From assembly GCF_000346465.2 (NCBI RefSeq), contig NC_034010.1, forward strand, positions 19,505,791-19,569,790: a DNA stretch of 64,000 nt, in the 5' to 3' direction. Below, in pieces: positions 45,689-57,833 of the stretch (position 1 is the stretch's first letter; each line of letters opens with the position of its first letter). The translations under genes were made by a program, and so were the position numbers. The notes below the pieces were generated by a model. That model was not told the origin of the DNA and ran no database searches. It was given only the letters and a program-made list of their open reading frames with translations. Source of the DNA: Prunus persica (taxonomy: Eukaryota > Streptophyta > Magnoliopsida > Rosales > Rosaceae).

Positions 45689-48600
45689 CTAACAAAATAA
45701 ACACTGAAAAAAATACACACAAACCCAAGAACCCAGCAACCTCCAGTTTTTTCAAGACCAACAAAAACCCACCTCCCAAAAGACTCCCAGAGAACAAAAT
45801 ACAAATGGGTTCTCAAATTTACAAAAACCCAAGAGCTCAATGCTTAAATTTACAGAAGCAAAAGCTCTGGTTTTTTAGGCCTAAATCAAATTCTGACTCA
45901 AACAAAGGCTGCCCAAGTGCATGCACAGCTGAAATGAAATCTCAGAACACAGAGACACCTAACTCTTAGGCTCTTAGCTGCTGCTGCTGTTGCTCTGGTA
46001 GCCTGATGCCTGTCTTTGTTGCAAACAAAACAAGCTCTTGTGTTTGATGTAAAACCTCAAGGCTCAAGACCCATTTTTGGAACCATCTTCTTCTTCATTT
46101 CTTGTGTGTGGTTTGGGCCCTTTGGTGGGTTTTTTTCTTTCTCCTCTGCCGGTGCCTTGAGGGGAGTAGTACTTCGTCTTCCTTCTGTTTTCTGCTATGT
46201 GGATGCGTGCAACATATAAAAGTGGTAAAGTGCTTCTCTCTCTCTCTCGTTTTCATACTTTTTTATTATTTTGTATTTTGCATTTTTCATTTTCATTTTT
46301 TATTACAATTTTTTATGTGGCTTTTGTCTGTAGATGTAGTTATCTCCCTGCTAGGGTTACTGTCACGCACTTCAAACCCACTCTCATGCATCACACGTAA
46401 ATGCCAATCGCAAACTTCCTAGACAATTAAATTATATGTTTTTGTTTTGCCACAATTAAAATATATGTTCAACCACACCAAAAATGAGAAAAAGATTTAT
46501 GTTTACATAAATATATTTATATATAAAAAAATGTATTTCCCAACTGAATAAACAATTTAATTTCCACAATGCCCAAAAAGAAAATTCACAAAGAAATAAA
46601 ATTTATTTAATAAATATTAGAAGAGAAAAATCCCATTTCCCATGCACTCTTCTAAAAGGGCGCGTGAGAATGTTGTCCTTGTGATGGTTTATTTCTTTTA
46701 TTAGTTTACAGAGAGCGACGAGAGACAGATAAAAGATGAACTGGCTGAAGTGGCTTTTGCAACTTGGTGGCATTTCCTAAATTACCTTTTTCCATTTGGC
46801 TACAATCTAGCTCCACTGCTCCCGCAAGGCTCTGCGAGTATAGGGCTATTTAAGTAATTTAGGGAGAACAGCTTCTGCTCGTCCTGGTTTTCGAAACTGA
46901 ATCTGACGGCACGTTAATGCGTGGCCTTTTTTGGGTTTGAAGATATCGAGATGGATTGGACGGACCAGATATTTAGTTTGAGTTAAAAATATGTGGTTGC
47001 GATTCAGAGCTTCAATTTTTTTTGTCGAAGTTTGTATCAGTGAGTAACAAATTTAAATACTTTCTATTCAAACCCCAAAATACTCATTGCACTCTCCCTC
47101 CAAATTTTGCTTTTCAAAACTTTCGGCTTATATTTTTTTCATAATCTTATTCAAATGTTTTGGCAACTTACTATCAACATGAAAGTGATAGGATTATAAA
47201 TCCCATCCCACCAAAAAGATGGGATTAAGCTGAATGAGTTTATGTCTAATCCTGCTAGACCATGTAATAGTATATTTTAATAAATTATGCTCCTTAATTA
47301 TGTGTATTAGCACCAAATGCACTATTCAATTACCGTTACCCTCTTCAACCTATGTAATATAATTCAGTGTGCTACCAAATTATCTAATTCAGTCTCAATC
47401 ACTAAATTTGTCCTAAGTGGCTGAAAATATTCGCTCAAAATAACAGTTAAAGAAGGAAAATGGTCAATTCATCTACAACAAATGGGTAGACTTAGCTGAT
47501 ATCATCTTTGAATAGAGAGCGTAAAAAATTGAATTTTTGTCGACTAATAACTAAATTATGTTGATTTAATTTCAGTTTCGTACATAAGTTCATTAGGAGC
47601 AAATTTTACAAGGTTTTGTGAGACAAATTTAGACTAATGAATTCTAATTGATACTTGACAATAGTAAAGGGAAGCTAAGAGCATTAGAATTTAGAACATG
47701 CTAATGTCAACTGTTTATGTAGTGTTTTGTGCCATTGGAAACAGACAGTAAATACCAAAAGTTGATTCAATAGACTTCTAAAATTCAAGAAGCAATAATG
47801 GTATGTGTAATCATGTTGGCAATGACCTTCCTAATTCTTTTGTTTCTTCACAAAGCCATTTTGACCAAGATGAAGAATATAACGAGCACAGAAGTTTGTT
47901 AGACATGGTGGCCAGCCAAAATAAAAAAATTTGACATCATTACAGATAGGGAATTTACCTCAAATTCTTCAATTGGGTCTATCAGTAATCAACTTAGTTT
48001 CCAATAGCCTCAAATAACTCAAACAACACCTCAAATCACAAAATCATAGCCTAATTAGCCAAATAATCTAAATGTGGACAAAATCTGAAAACCTACTCAA
48101 AGTTCATAATAATTTACCTCAACTTGTAGAGTTCATTCTCTTGATCGTAAGGCGAAATCGATTCGTATTCATGATTTTGGACTTGCAAAAGGTTATAGAC
48201 AAAATAAAGGTTTGGTTAGAAAAATACGAGAGATTCGAGTTCGGCTAACTAAGCAAGTTTTTTTTTTTTTTTTTTTTTTTTTTCTATTTCATTTTCTTCT
48301 TTATAGTCCAATAAGATATTACGTGATTTCATCCAAGCGGATACTGAAATAGCGTGACACGCTCTACTGAGCTGGCGTCCATGCGACCACATGATTAGAA
48401 TACCATTCTCCTCATCCAATGCTCCATATTTTTTCACGTCACGATTAGAATACCATTCTCCTCATCTAATGCTCCACATTTTTTCATGTCACGACTTACT
48501 AATTTAATAATTTTCAACTTTAAAAATTCACCAAAATACTTCCAAACACAGAAAAATTCCTTGAAATTTTTTACAGGCTGGTAGTCACCTCTACTTTTAT

Positions 48601-50082
48601 TCTGTGACTTCAAAAATAAATGTTTGACCAGAATAATTTTTTTTTTGAAAAATTTCTCACTATTTCTAACTCAAATCATATAGTTTGAAATAAATTCTTA
48701 AAATTTCACACGCTAAAAGTTCATAAAAACAGTTTTCAAGCACGTGAAACATGTTCGCTATGCAAGGCATTGCAAGCTATATTTGAGTTGAAATTAATTC
48801 CGTATTGAAAAGCTAGAGGTTTTTTTTTTTTTTGGAGTCAATCAAAGTTCATTAAAACCTCAAAAATGATAAGGAAACAAACAAAGAATACGAGGCCGAA
48901 AATGCCAAATGCAGAAACAAAGTACCACAAGCACAGAGAAGATTAAACTTAGAACCAGTACAATCTAGTATAACAAATCTTTTCCATACAAAATCAAAAC
49001 AAAATACAAAACCGAGCCACCGTTACCATAAAGGGACCGAAGACCGCACCAATATGGTCACAAAGGAGGTGATTCACATTCTTCACACAAGTCAGCATAG
49101 CTGTACATAAAAACTAGAGCTCTTTATAAGGCGTATTTTTAGAAGTAGATTAATTTGAATTGGACTATGCAAGTGACCCAAATGAATTACAAGTGGATTT
49201 GACCTATTGGGTCAATGCCTAGCAAAATAAGTCGGACGTTCTGGGCTTTTCTCTACTGCGGATGTGGCATGAGAACTAGACTAGCATACTGGCTTCTTTT
49301 CTAGCCGTTTCAGAAAAGCCCATTATCGTCAAAAGCAAAATCTCTTTGTCAATTTAATAATTTTCCCTCCTTAAACACTGTTCAAAAGGGCCTGGCTCTC
49401 ATGTATTTAGCTGGGCCTGAATGGGAAAGAAGGCGGCAACAAATTGCTTTGCTTTGTGATAACAGAAAGAAAAGAAGGGGAGGCCGAAGGGGCCGTCAAC
49501 GAGCTATAAAAAGAAAGCTTGCCCAAACATCAAAGCACCCTTCATCTTTACCTTGAATAATTTAGACATTATTTCAGTGATCTTCAAATCGTTTCAAAAT
49601 GACAGCAACACACCATTTTCTGTGATTTCTTTCTATCAAAGAATCATATGAATGGTTGATTCCTACGTAATACACTTCACTGCGCAATGAGCTGCCTACG
49701 CTGTGGCCCAAATGAAAAGGGAGGAGAGTGAGAGAACAAATATTTTTCTCTTCTGTAAAAGAACCTAACCAGGTAACCCTCCCTGGTTTTCTACGAGCAG
49801 GCTTCGGAAACCCCGAATATATTTGGTTCATTTCGTTCAAGAGTGCTAGATAATTTTTGCAAAGATTATTAAGTTGGTGCTACTTGTTCTCTTTCTAAAT
49901 CGTACATTCAGTCCATGCATGAAAACAATGGTAATATTGCTTCAAAATGCATCAAACTGGTAAACTTGTGGTACATCAATCGTTGTTTCAAATGCATAAA
50001 AAAGAAATGCAGCCTTTATCTGACATCATACTGGTTGAAATGCATTCAGTCCGTGATTAATTATTTCTTTTGTGCTTTGAAG
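45689..50082. other. Intergenic: GRAS gene leader/promoter and repeats
   Basis: The first 500 bp or so next to the GRAS start are likely its 5' leader and promoter, with a CT run at about 46230-46250. Farther out there are a poly-T run (about 48257-48283), a 50-bp tandem duplication (48393-48492) and A-rich, stop-dense DNA. No gene was recognised up to the ATG8 remnant. A minus-strand frame at 49574-49840 has no known domain. Confidence 0.5.
48393..48492. repeat. 50-bp tandem duplication
   Basis: Two adjacent 50-bp copies each begin GATTAGAATACCATTCTCCT and end in a TTTTTTCA(C/T)GTCAC motif. They differ at only a few positions, so the duplication is fairly recent. Confidence 0.9.
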
Positions 50083-50809
50083 GTCATTGTGGAGAAGGAG
50101 AAGGAGAAGGCAGAGAACATTGACAATTTGACAGGAAAAAGTAAACACCAGTTTCATGTTATGTCCTGTTGTAATGAGTTTTGTGAATTGGTTAAAGTTA
50201 TCTTTAGAATCATATTGGTCTCATAAAAAAACATTTTAAATATCTATTTTATCCAAATCCATGTGGGGTGTTATTATTGGACATGTGTGCTCCACATATG
50301 TGTCACGTAAGTAATTTAACAAAATTTTTGATAGAATCTCACGATATGAACTAGTTTGATGTACATGTAGTAACCTTAAGGACTAACCATGTCACAAAAA
50401 AACATAAATGATCAAAAGTAATAATTTCATAAACCTCAGGTACAAAGCACAGCAGAGATGCAAACATTTGAGGTTTTTTCCATTTTCTGTAAACTGTGTG
50501 AAACCCAAAATCTCTGTCCGGGGAGGGAGCTTTTCAACTTAATTGGGCTCATTTTTCTTGTCATGATCTATATTTATGAAGAAACAAATTGCTACCTACT
50601 GTGCTATATCAAAGCTAAACTGCTTATATATATATATATATATATATATAACTCTATATATTAATGACTTGATTATTTGACTGCATGACAGGCAATGAAG
50701 CACCTAGTTCAGTTTATTTGACTGTGAAACAATTTGTCTATGCATCTAAACTGAGTGCAGAAAAGACAATCTACATATTTCTAGACAATGTCCTCCAACC
50801 TCCCTACAG
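50083..50809 (+). pseudogene. ATG8: ATG8 (autophagy ubiquitin-like protein) remnant, two exons
   Basis: Two exon-like blocks are in the correct order. Block A (50083-50140) reads VIVEKEKEKAENID, resembling the ATG8 VIVEKAEKSDIPDID stretch. Block B (50692-50809) reads LTVKQFVYASKLSAEKTIYI, then FLDNVLQPPY, matching LTVGQFVY...KLSAEKAIFIFVxNxLPPT of the ATG8 core, with a deletion of about four residues before KLSAEK. Both have splice-like borders. The N-terminal exons and the last exon with the C-terminal Gly needed for lipid attachment were not found. ATG8 decorates autophagosome membranes. Without these parts the locus cannot make a working ATG8. It lies beside the GRAS gene, where Arabidopsis has ATG8. 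Confidence 0.8.
50625..50650. repeat. TA microsatellite
   Basis: A TA run lies in the intron-like stretch between the two ATG8-like blocks. It may mark DNA that has been free to drift. Confidence 0.9.
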
Positions 50810-53522
50810 GTATCTATCTACAGCAACTTCTCTCTCCCTCTCCCTCCCTCTTAGTTTAAGTTTAGGGTTGAAATTCAATGGCAATGCACCTTTGTCTTGG
50901 TAAATATAGTTAATTACTGATACTCGTCAAAATTTGGTTGGAAAGACGTTCATAAGATTCTGGGATATGATTAAACTTCTGCAATAATACTTGGAGTATA
51001 TGAATTGAATAAAACTATTGCAAAAATTCAGTATTGAAGAGAGGGATTTTAGGATTGATGGAAGAATTGGTAAACGGTTAATGATTGTCCTAGCTATAAA
51101 TCTTATATAGCTAACGTTTTGAAATTGTGCATATATGTATGATTGATTTTTAAAGATTAATGTATTTATGTGTGATTTTGGGACTCACAAGTATCAATGG
51201 TGAAAAATAATCGGATTTACGGGATATTGACAACCTACCTTAGCAGCCTCATATACAATTAAAGTACAGTATAAAAGTCATAGATCAATGAATGAATTTC
51301 TAGATAGATACACAGTACAAGTATTTAAAAGGCTAGAAGAAGCAAAAATTATATTTAAGAAGTTATAATCGCACAATTTGTGCCGTAACTCAAAAGCCTG
51401 ATTACATGCTTCAATTTGGTTCAATATACCTTGGGGAGAATGGGGCCCCAGGGACTCGTGGGGACCTCAGCGACAGCACCTGGTAAATGACTATTTCACA
51501 TGGCTGAGCGCCACGTGTCAAGCTTGGCCGGTAATGACGGTTAGGACATTTTGTCGTGGTCTTTGCTAGGGGAACAAGAGAGGAATGGTCCACGCTGCCC
51601 TTGTCTGCTGTCCCCACATCGTACACATTTATGTAGGCCCTACATGTGGGCCACGCTACGCTATTTCAATTTCTATCCCATCTCAAGAATTCTGTCAATG
51701 CCATTATGCCATAATGCCATATCCACTATTCTCTATGCAATCGTTTGAGGGTAGATATTAAGAAAAGGGATTAATGTATAATGTATTGTATTATGTAGAC
51801 TCATGAATGATAAGTAGAGTTGGGATTTAGAGTACAACCATGATAACTAAGTTATTGATCATGTTTATATATCGAAATGGATATGAATATTCATGATAGA
51901 TGAATTTAGAGTTAGAATTGAGACATGCGACAGATATAGACGTATATACTTATCATAGACAAGTTTTTACATATATCTCTGCATCTACTAGCATATGCAT
52001 CTAAAAATTACTATATGTTGATCAACACACTACTGTAATGACATGAAGCCGAATTTGGGGAAGTTTTAATTACCACCTACGCTTAATTAATTTGCGTTAC
52101 TGTGATCAACTACAAGGCTGCATACATTGTTTTTCTAAGCAGCTTAATGAATAATTTTTAAATTTTCTGTTGCACGTACGCACAAACCCTTTTGTCATAT
52201 AAACAATATTTTAAAGTATAGGAGAGACTAATTAAAAGGCATTTAGCGTGGATGCTTACCAACTAATTAATCACCCATGAAGTGAAACATCTTCCTTAAA
52301 AGCATGGATCGAGTTCATATATAGTTTATAGCCTAGGCTAGTCCCATCGATTCCTAAACTTCATTTGATTAATCATGAATTTCAAACCTAGCCTCTCTAG
52401 CCGTCACTCAATTTTAGAGAACAAGAGGCTAAACCTCTCAAACACACAATTTATTAAACGGAAATAAATGAATTATTCGAATTCACATATGAACGTGAAT
52501 TTTTTATCTTTGTGAGATATGTAGAGCTCATAATATAACATGGTATAAATAGTGTTATTGTTAAGTTATTACCGAAATGAGAAAGAGGTCCAAATAATGA
52601 AAATTTTCCCAGAATGACCGTCCTAGTTGCTTCATAATATTGCTTGTTAGCTCTTCAATACGCATGCATCAATAGTTTGCTTGGAAATAGAAAATTAATT
52701 CACCCTCTATTGCTCCGTTGCCTGTAAAGCAAAAGGACGTACTTCCATTGCCTGTAAAGCAGAAGGACGTACTACATGAAAAAAGGTCATTCCCCTAGCT
52801 GCCTTTTGAATGTGACCATGATTTGATGATTAATTAGTCATATAATAATAATCATAGTTAACTCGTGATTAAACAAATCAAATCATTAGTTAAGTTGTCC
52901 AAGCTCCAAGAGGTAAAAAGGGTGTGATTAATCTACACTATATCTCAAAGACAAGTGATATTAGAGCGTGCCTCGGTTTGAACGATTAGGCAGACAGTAG
53001 ACACTGGCTTTCTTGATTTTGTTCTTTGTTTCACCTCTTGTGCATGCAGCCCCATTTTTCTATTATATATATTTGAACCCTTCTACAATTGAAAGTAAAA
53101 TTAGATCTCTTTGACTCTCTCTCTCTCTCTCTCTCTCATAATACAAACAAAAAAGAGAGTGAGCAGGCCCCCCATATATTTTGAAGAGGGTTGAGAGTTG
53201 CATCTCTTTCTCTGGTGGGTGTGTCTTGTGTCTTGGGACCCAACAATTGAAATTTGAGAGAAAATTGAAAGGACAAAGTAAGAGACCACCCATATCTTCA
53301 TTTTCCTTTTCTACTACCCATACACCTCCATGTTCTTCTGCTAGACCTACCAAACCTCTTAAATCTTCTTATCAAATACCTGCATTTATTGCTCTCATTC
53401 TCTCCCTCTCTCTACATATACCTCCTCTCTGATCACTAGCTCTACTGCAAACACCCCGTCCTCAAGCAAGCTTCCTCTCTGTATCCCTAATATTCCATTT
53501 GTTTGCATCCTTCTCTCCTAAT
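50810..53522. other. Intergenic, upstream of the RGF peptide gene
   Basis: No coding exon was recognised. A G+C-rich patch with a G-box lies at about 51410-51680. A short imperfect tandem duplication (GCCTGTAAAGCAAAAGGACG type) lies at about 52720-52775. A TATA-like TATTATATATATTT at 53061 and CT-rich sequence (about 53113-53140 and 53395-53435) precede the peptide gene and may belong to its promoter and leader. Confidence 0.5.
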
Positions 53523-54302
53523 ATGTCAACAAGTACTAGTGCTCATTGCCTTCTTCTTTTCCTTCTTTGCCTTTCTTTGCATGCATGTAATGCCCGGCGT
53601 CTCGGTGCGGTTGAGAAGAAGCCTGAAAACAAACTTCATCTCGTCAACAAGGTAACACGTGCACCAGTTGTTTAATATGATTTCTTCAATTCTTTCAATT
53701 TGAGTTGCGGCACAACATAAATAGATGATGGGAAATAGAGTCTGATACTAGGTACCAATCTATAGTATCTGATACATTCTCGATACTATATTTGATATTT
53801 TGTTAATATTTTATAATATCGACAATGTACCAGATAATGTAGATTGGTATATGTTATTAATAAATCACTTGTCCAAATCTGAAATTTGGATTAAATTAAA
53901 CCAATCCACTTAACTAGCTAGCTTTTTGGTTTTGTGCAGAGTACTAAAGAAAAGGGTTCTGATGATAACATTCCAGCTGTGGCAAAGGTGAAGTCTTTCT
54001 CATCAAAGGCAGCACCTGAAGTGGCAAAAGAACGAAGCACAGCAGAGACTCACAGTGATAACAGTATCAACACTAAGGAGCCCACGCACACGAAAGCCAG
54101 TGATGTATCAAGAAAAACAAAGAGGTCGGCCTCAGGTGCTGTTGAACATCATCCAACAACTGTAGATGCTGATGATGATAACAAGTCGTCTTTCGATTCG
54201 GTTTCATGGCGTGTTCCCCACAAGAAACGTGAAGTTCAGAAACAACCAGGGTTCAATCTGGACTACTCACCCCCAAAGACACACCCTCCTTCTCACAACT
54301 GA
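53523..54302 (+). CDS. RGF/GOLVEN/CLEL secreted peptide hormone precursor
   Basis: Two exons (53523-53651 and 53940-54302) join in frame to 163 residues. The N-terminus is a signal peptide (LLLFLLCLSLHACNA, likely cleaved near residue 24). A long, variable, Lys/Ser-rich hydrophilic region follows. The C-terminus is DYSPPKTHPPSHN, which fits the family pattern DY-x2-P-x3-PP-x-HN. The Asp-Tyr start is the site of tyrosine sulfation, and the Pro positions are hydroxylation candidates. RGF/GLV peptides act outside the cell through LRR receptor kinases to control root meristem size, gravitropic growth and cell division. The family is called firmly; which member it is cannot be told from the sequence alone. 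Confidence 0.92.
54261..54299 (+). other. Predicted mature RGF/GLV peptide
   Basis: These 13 codons encode DYSPPKTHPPSHN, immediately before the stop codon. Family members are sulfated on the Tyr and released by subtilase cleavage upstream of the Asp. The exact N-terminal processing site is inferred from the family. Confidence 0.88.
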
Positions 54303-56480
54303 TATATATATATATATTGTCATCATATATAACTACATGATCACCAGCTGATGACCCACCTTTTTTCTTGTTCTTGTTTCTTTCCCTTGCCTTTGCATTA
54401 ATAATTAATACTAATATATACTTCTGTCTCTCTCTCTCAATGCAATGTTCCATCAACATATGTATGCATGTGGGAAGTTACGGTAGTGAAGAAAGCTTGT
54501 AGGGCCTCACAGTCCTCATAGCTAGCTAGGTTAAAATGCTTATTTACATATATTATATGACCGCATAACAAAAGTGGAAATTCTATGTGTTATCAGGCTT
54601 TTCATTTCATTAATTTACATCAGAGCAGCCTCTTATCATTTCATGTGGACTATCAGGATTTAAACAGGAAAATGTGAAAGAGTACCGCATGCATGCCTAA
54701 CTATTCTAATTTCAGATGCTTGTGCTTTTGGTCAATGGTTCGGTAATTGAATAGCGCGCACCAGGAAACACATTAATTGATCGGCAAAAATATATAACTT
54801 AACTTACCTGCCCAATTTTAGCTTTTTGGTAAAAACAAATGATGGTAAAGTTCAGGTTAACTTATGTCATGCAGACACTTAAAAAAAAAAGGGTCACTCT
54901 AATGGAAAAATGCCTTTACCGACCACAAAGTGCCCTTGTTAAAGGCATTCCGTTTTGTAATGAGATCGGTAAGTTGTCTTTTTATTTAGAACATGTGTTG
55001 GATCGACTTAATTGATTAATTTGTATATGTTCCTGCCCAGATCTTTGATATTTTCATGGTTTGATGGGCATGGAGCTCAAGAAACCTTCAATTCTGTGGA
55101 CAATGAAGGTAAACAATGAGTTGAAAGCATTAAATGATACATGGCCTTAAGCATTATCTAACACATTGATGGGTCGGAGAGAGAGCATATATTTGCGGTG
55201 AGATATATATCAAGTGGTTGGTTGGCTCTGAATTAATGAGGGTGGCAATTGTAGTTTGATGACCCCACACTTCTAGTTGATGTTTATATGTTTCTTGCAT
55301 GTTATTGCATTGGTATATATTTCCTTTGCGATGAAGGGCTAGCAGTTAATGATCATTTGGTGAATGAGAGCTCCATATGCAAGCAAAGTTTTTCTTTCGC
55401 ACAATATTAACACAAATTCGACCCAATTGATTTTGAATTGGATGTCCACATTCTAATATGGTATTAGAGCAGGTTATCCATATGTCATGGCCAATAACTT
55501 ACCGTACTTTCACGTGTTATGCTTAAATGACGACACACGTGAAGGGTGTTGATGCCTTTCATAATTCTATAGAAAAACACACATACAAAATGACTCCACG
55601 GTTACTTAGCATATCACCCTATCTTTCCTTTTTGGCGGGTCCTGACTCCTTGTGCCTTTTAGAGGTCGTTGACAATTAATGCAATGAGCTTCAAATCCAT
55701 ATCTTATTCGTAAGTCTTTCTTTTCTAGTTGTTGTGCCAAGAAAAGACAGCAGTGAACCTTTTTCTACTGCTTGACCTTCATGCCTGCCTTATACATATT
55801 GTTCATACAACCAGCCCCTCGAAGTCCAGTTATTTTGATTAATTTATTATTCAACACAAAAATCTACTTAGGCATGCGCCATGTCCCAGACCCAGAGGAC
55901 CCAGACCTAACCAGAGAGACATAAGATGCAACATTTTCAAGGGTGTCTCCGAAAACAGGCAATCTGTAAATGTGATTCAACTCAAAATTTTAAAATCCCC
56001 ATAAACAATCTTTATGGCAACAAACATCCCATGTATCCCTAGTAGCCAAAATTCTTAACAAATCCATAAGTTGAAACCCAATGTGCCTCTTCCCCATGTG
56101 ATCCAACGGCTCAAATTGCACTCCATGCTGATCCCCATCACATAACCTTGTTAATTTCTGTTCCTTGTTTGTTTGTTTTTTCGATTATTAATTTTTTTTA
56201 ATCATTCATCCCAAAGAAAAAATAAATGAGAAAGAAAGAAGAAGAGGTGGGAAAAGTTTGCATTTTCCAAGATGAGATCATTTCTCTCTACTTGAGAAAC
56301 CGGATTGAGGCTCCCTATACATTTTGTCTCCCAAGATTAAGTGGAGGCAACCTAGTTTTACCAATTAATTATGCACTTTAATTTATTATTAAATTGGGCA
56401 TTAAGTACTTTTGATGGATCGGTGCTTCTGGTTTTTATATTCTCAAGTCAAATGCTACGTTTGAAAATGGATGAGTGTAG
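54303..56480. other. Intergenic, no gene recognised
   Basis: AT-rich DNA lies between the peptide gene and the hAT deletion derivative. It begins with a TA run in the likely 3' UTR (54303-54317). No coding exons, RNA genes or clear transposon ends were found. Confidence 0.5.
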
Positions 56481-57543
56481 AGGGGTGGCATTTTAAACCG
56501 AAAAACCGAAAAACCGCAAAAACTAACCGATATTTTACCGCAATAAAACCGCAATCGCGGTAAACCGAACCGCATTTACGGTTGCAGTTGCGGTATTTGA
56601 TTTTTAAAATTTGCGGTTACCGCAAACCGCAAAGTATAGCCGCACGGCTATACTCTATGAATAATTAAGTAAAATTGTGAACCCTTCTCTTCTCTTGAAT
56701 TGGTGGAAAGGGAACCAAACAAGATATCATATTCTTTCACAAGTTGCCAAGGATATCTTTGCAATTCCAAGTTCTACGGTTGCTAGTGAAAATGCTTTTA
56801 GCATAGGCAAGAGGATTGTGGATCCTTTTAGAAGCTCTTTGCATCCTAAAATGGTAGAGGCATTAGTGTGTACTAGTGATTGGCTTAGAGCGGACGAATT
56901 TTCCTTTTACAAGGAACCAACAGATGATGAGGTTGAATTCTACAAGGAAATGGAAGATATGACAACTTGTAAGTAATTAGTTTATTTATGCTAATGTTAT
57001 TTATGCTTCTTCTTATAATAAAATGTACTAAACTATGTTGTTTTATTTGTAGATAGCATTGGTGCTCAAACAACACAAAGGGGTTCTTCAAATCCACTCA
57101 CCACCAACACTTGAGTTTGTAACATTGGTGTATTGCATTTTTCTTTTTAGTTTGTAACTTTAATTAACTGTGAATTGGATTTTTCTTTTTGGTTGTAACT
57201 TTAATTCATTTTGCTTTTGGTTTGTAAATTTAAAGGATTTGGAATTGGAATGCTTGAGAAGTTTAACTTTAATTGGAATGTTTGGAATTGTAACTTTAAT
57301 TTTCTTAGGTTGTGAATGCTTGAGAATTGGAATCGATTGTGAATTTATATATGCTTGAGAAATTGAGGTTGTGTATTTATTTATTTAGGTTGTAAATTTA
57401 TATTTTTGTGAATGCTTGAGAATTTGTGGTTTTAAACCGCAAAACGCGGTCGGTTTGCGGTTTCAAAAATCACCAAACTGCAAATAGTCGGTCGGTTTGC
57501 GGTTTGAGTAAAAATTCGCGGTTACCGAACCGCAACCACCCCT
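56481..57543 (+). mobile_element. hAT deletion derivative with ACCG-rich subterminal repeats
   Basis: The ends AGGGGTGG (56481) and CCACCCCT (ending 57543) are 8-bp perfect terminal inverted repeats. Inside each end are many copies of AACCGC/GCGGTT-type motifs (about 56500-56645 and 57430-57535) in both orientations, typical of transposase-binding subterminal regions. The 1.06-kb body keeps only the 3' part of a hAT transposase gene. No clean 8-bp target duplication was found, so it is not a recent insertion or its flanks have mutated. Confidence 0.78.
56665..57115 (+). pseudogene. hAT transposase C-terminal fragment (dimerisation domain)
   Basis: The plus frame reads LLNWWKGNQTRYHILSQVAK, then IFAIPSSTVASENAFSIGKR and LHPKMVEALVCTSDWL. 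This is the conserved C-terminal dimerisation region of Ac/RICESLEEPER-like hAT transposases. A likely final exon follows an intron ending near 57053 and stops at about 57115. The BED finger and catalytic core are missing. It belongs to a different hAT lineage from the one at 1-4 kb. Confidence 0.88.
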
Positions 57544-57771
57544 AAGATTCACACTCTTCTAATTACTGATATTTTATCACCGAATTCAACTTTAGATGTC
57601 AAATTACTGATATTTTGAAAATGGATGAGCATATTCTTACACGCTAGATGTCAAATTCACGAGTTACAGTCAAATTTGTATATTTTGAAATTTACGATTT
57701 TAAATTTACGCTAGATATTAAATTGGTAACAAAATCTCTTCCAAGCCCAAAAAAAATCAATAAAAAGAAAT

Positions 57772-57833
57772 TCCGCTGCCGGGATTCGAACCCGGATTAA
57801 CAATTATCCATTTGTGAGTATTGCTACAGCGGA
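57772..57833 (-). tRNA. 62-nt tRNA-like sequence, probably a tRNA pseudogene
   Basis: On the minus strand the ends TCCGCTG and CAGCGGA pair perfectly as a 7-bp acceptor stem. Directly inside the 3' end is a perfect T arm, CCGGG-TTCGAAT-CCCGG, which also supplies a consensus Pol III B box. The first bases after the acceptor (TAGC) resemble the start of an A box, but no normal D arm or anticodon arm with a U33 context can be folded. It is about 10 nt shorter than a normal tRNA. It is probably a deleted tRNA gene. A functional tRNA-like RNA is possible but unsupported. Confidence 0.6.

Noticed and set aside
49574..49840. Minus-strand frame of 88 codons near the ATG8 remnant
   Set aside because: It has no recognisable domain, lacks exon-like borders and shows no match to the missing ATG8 exons.
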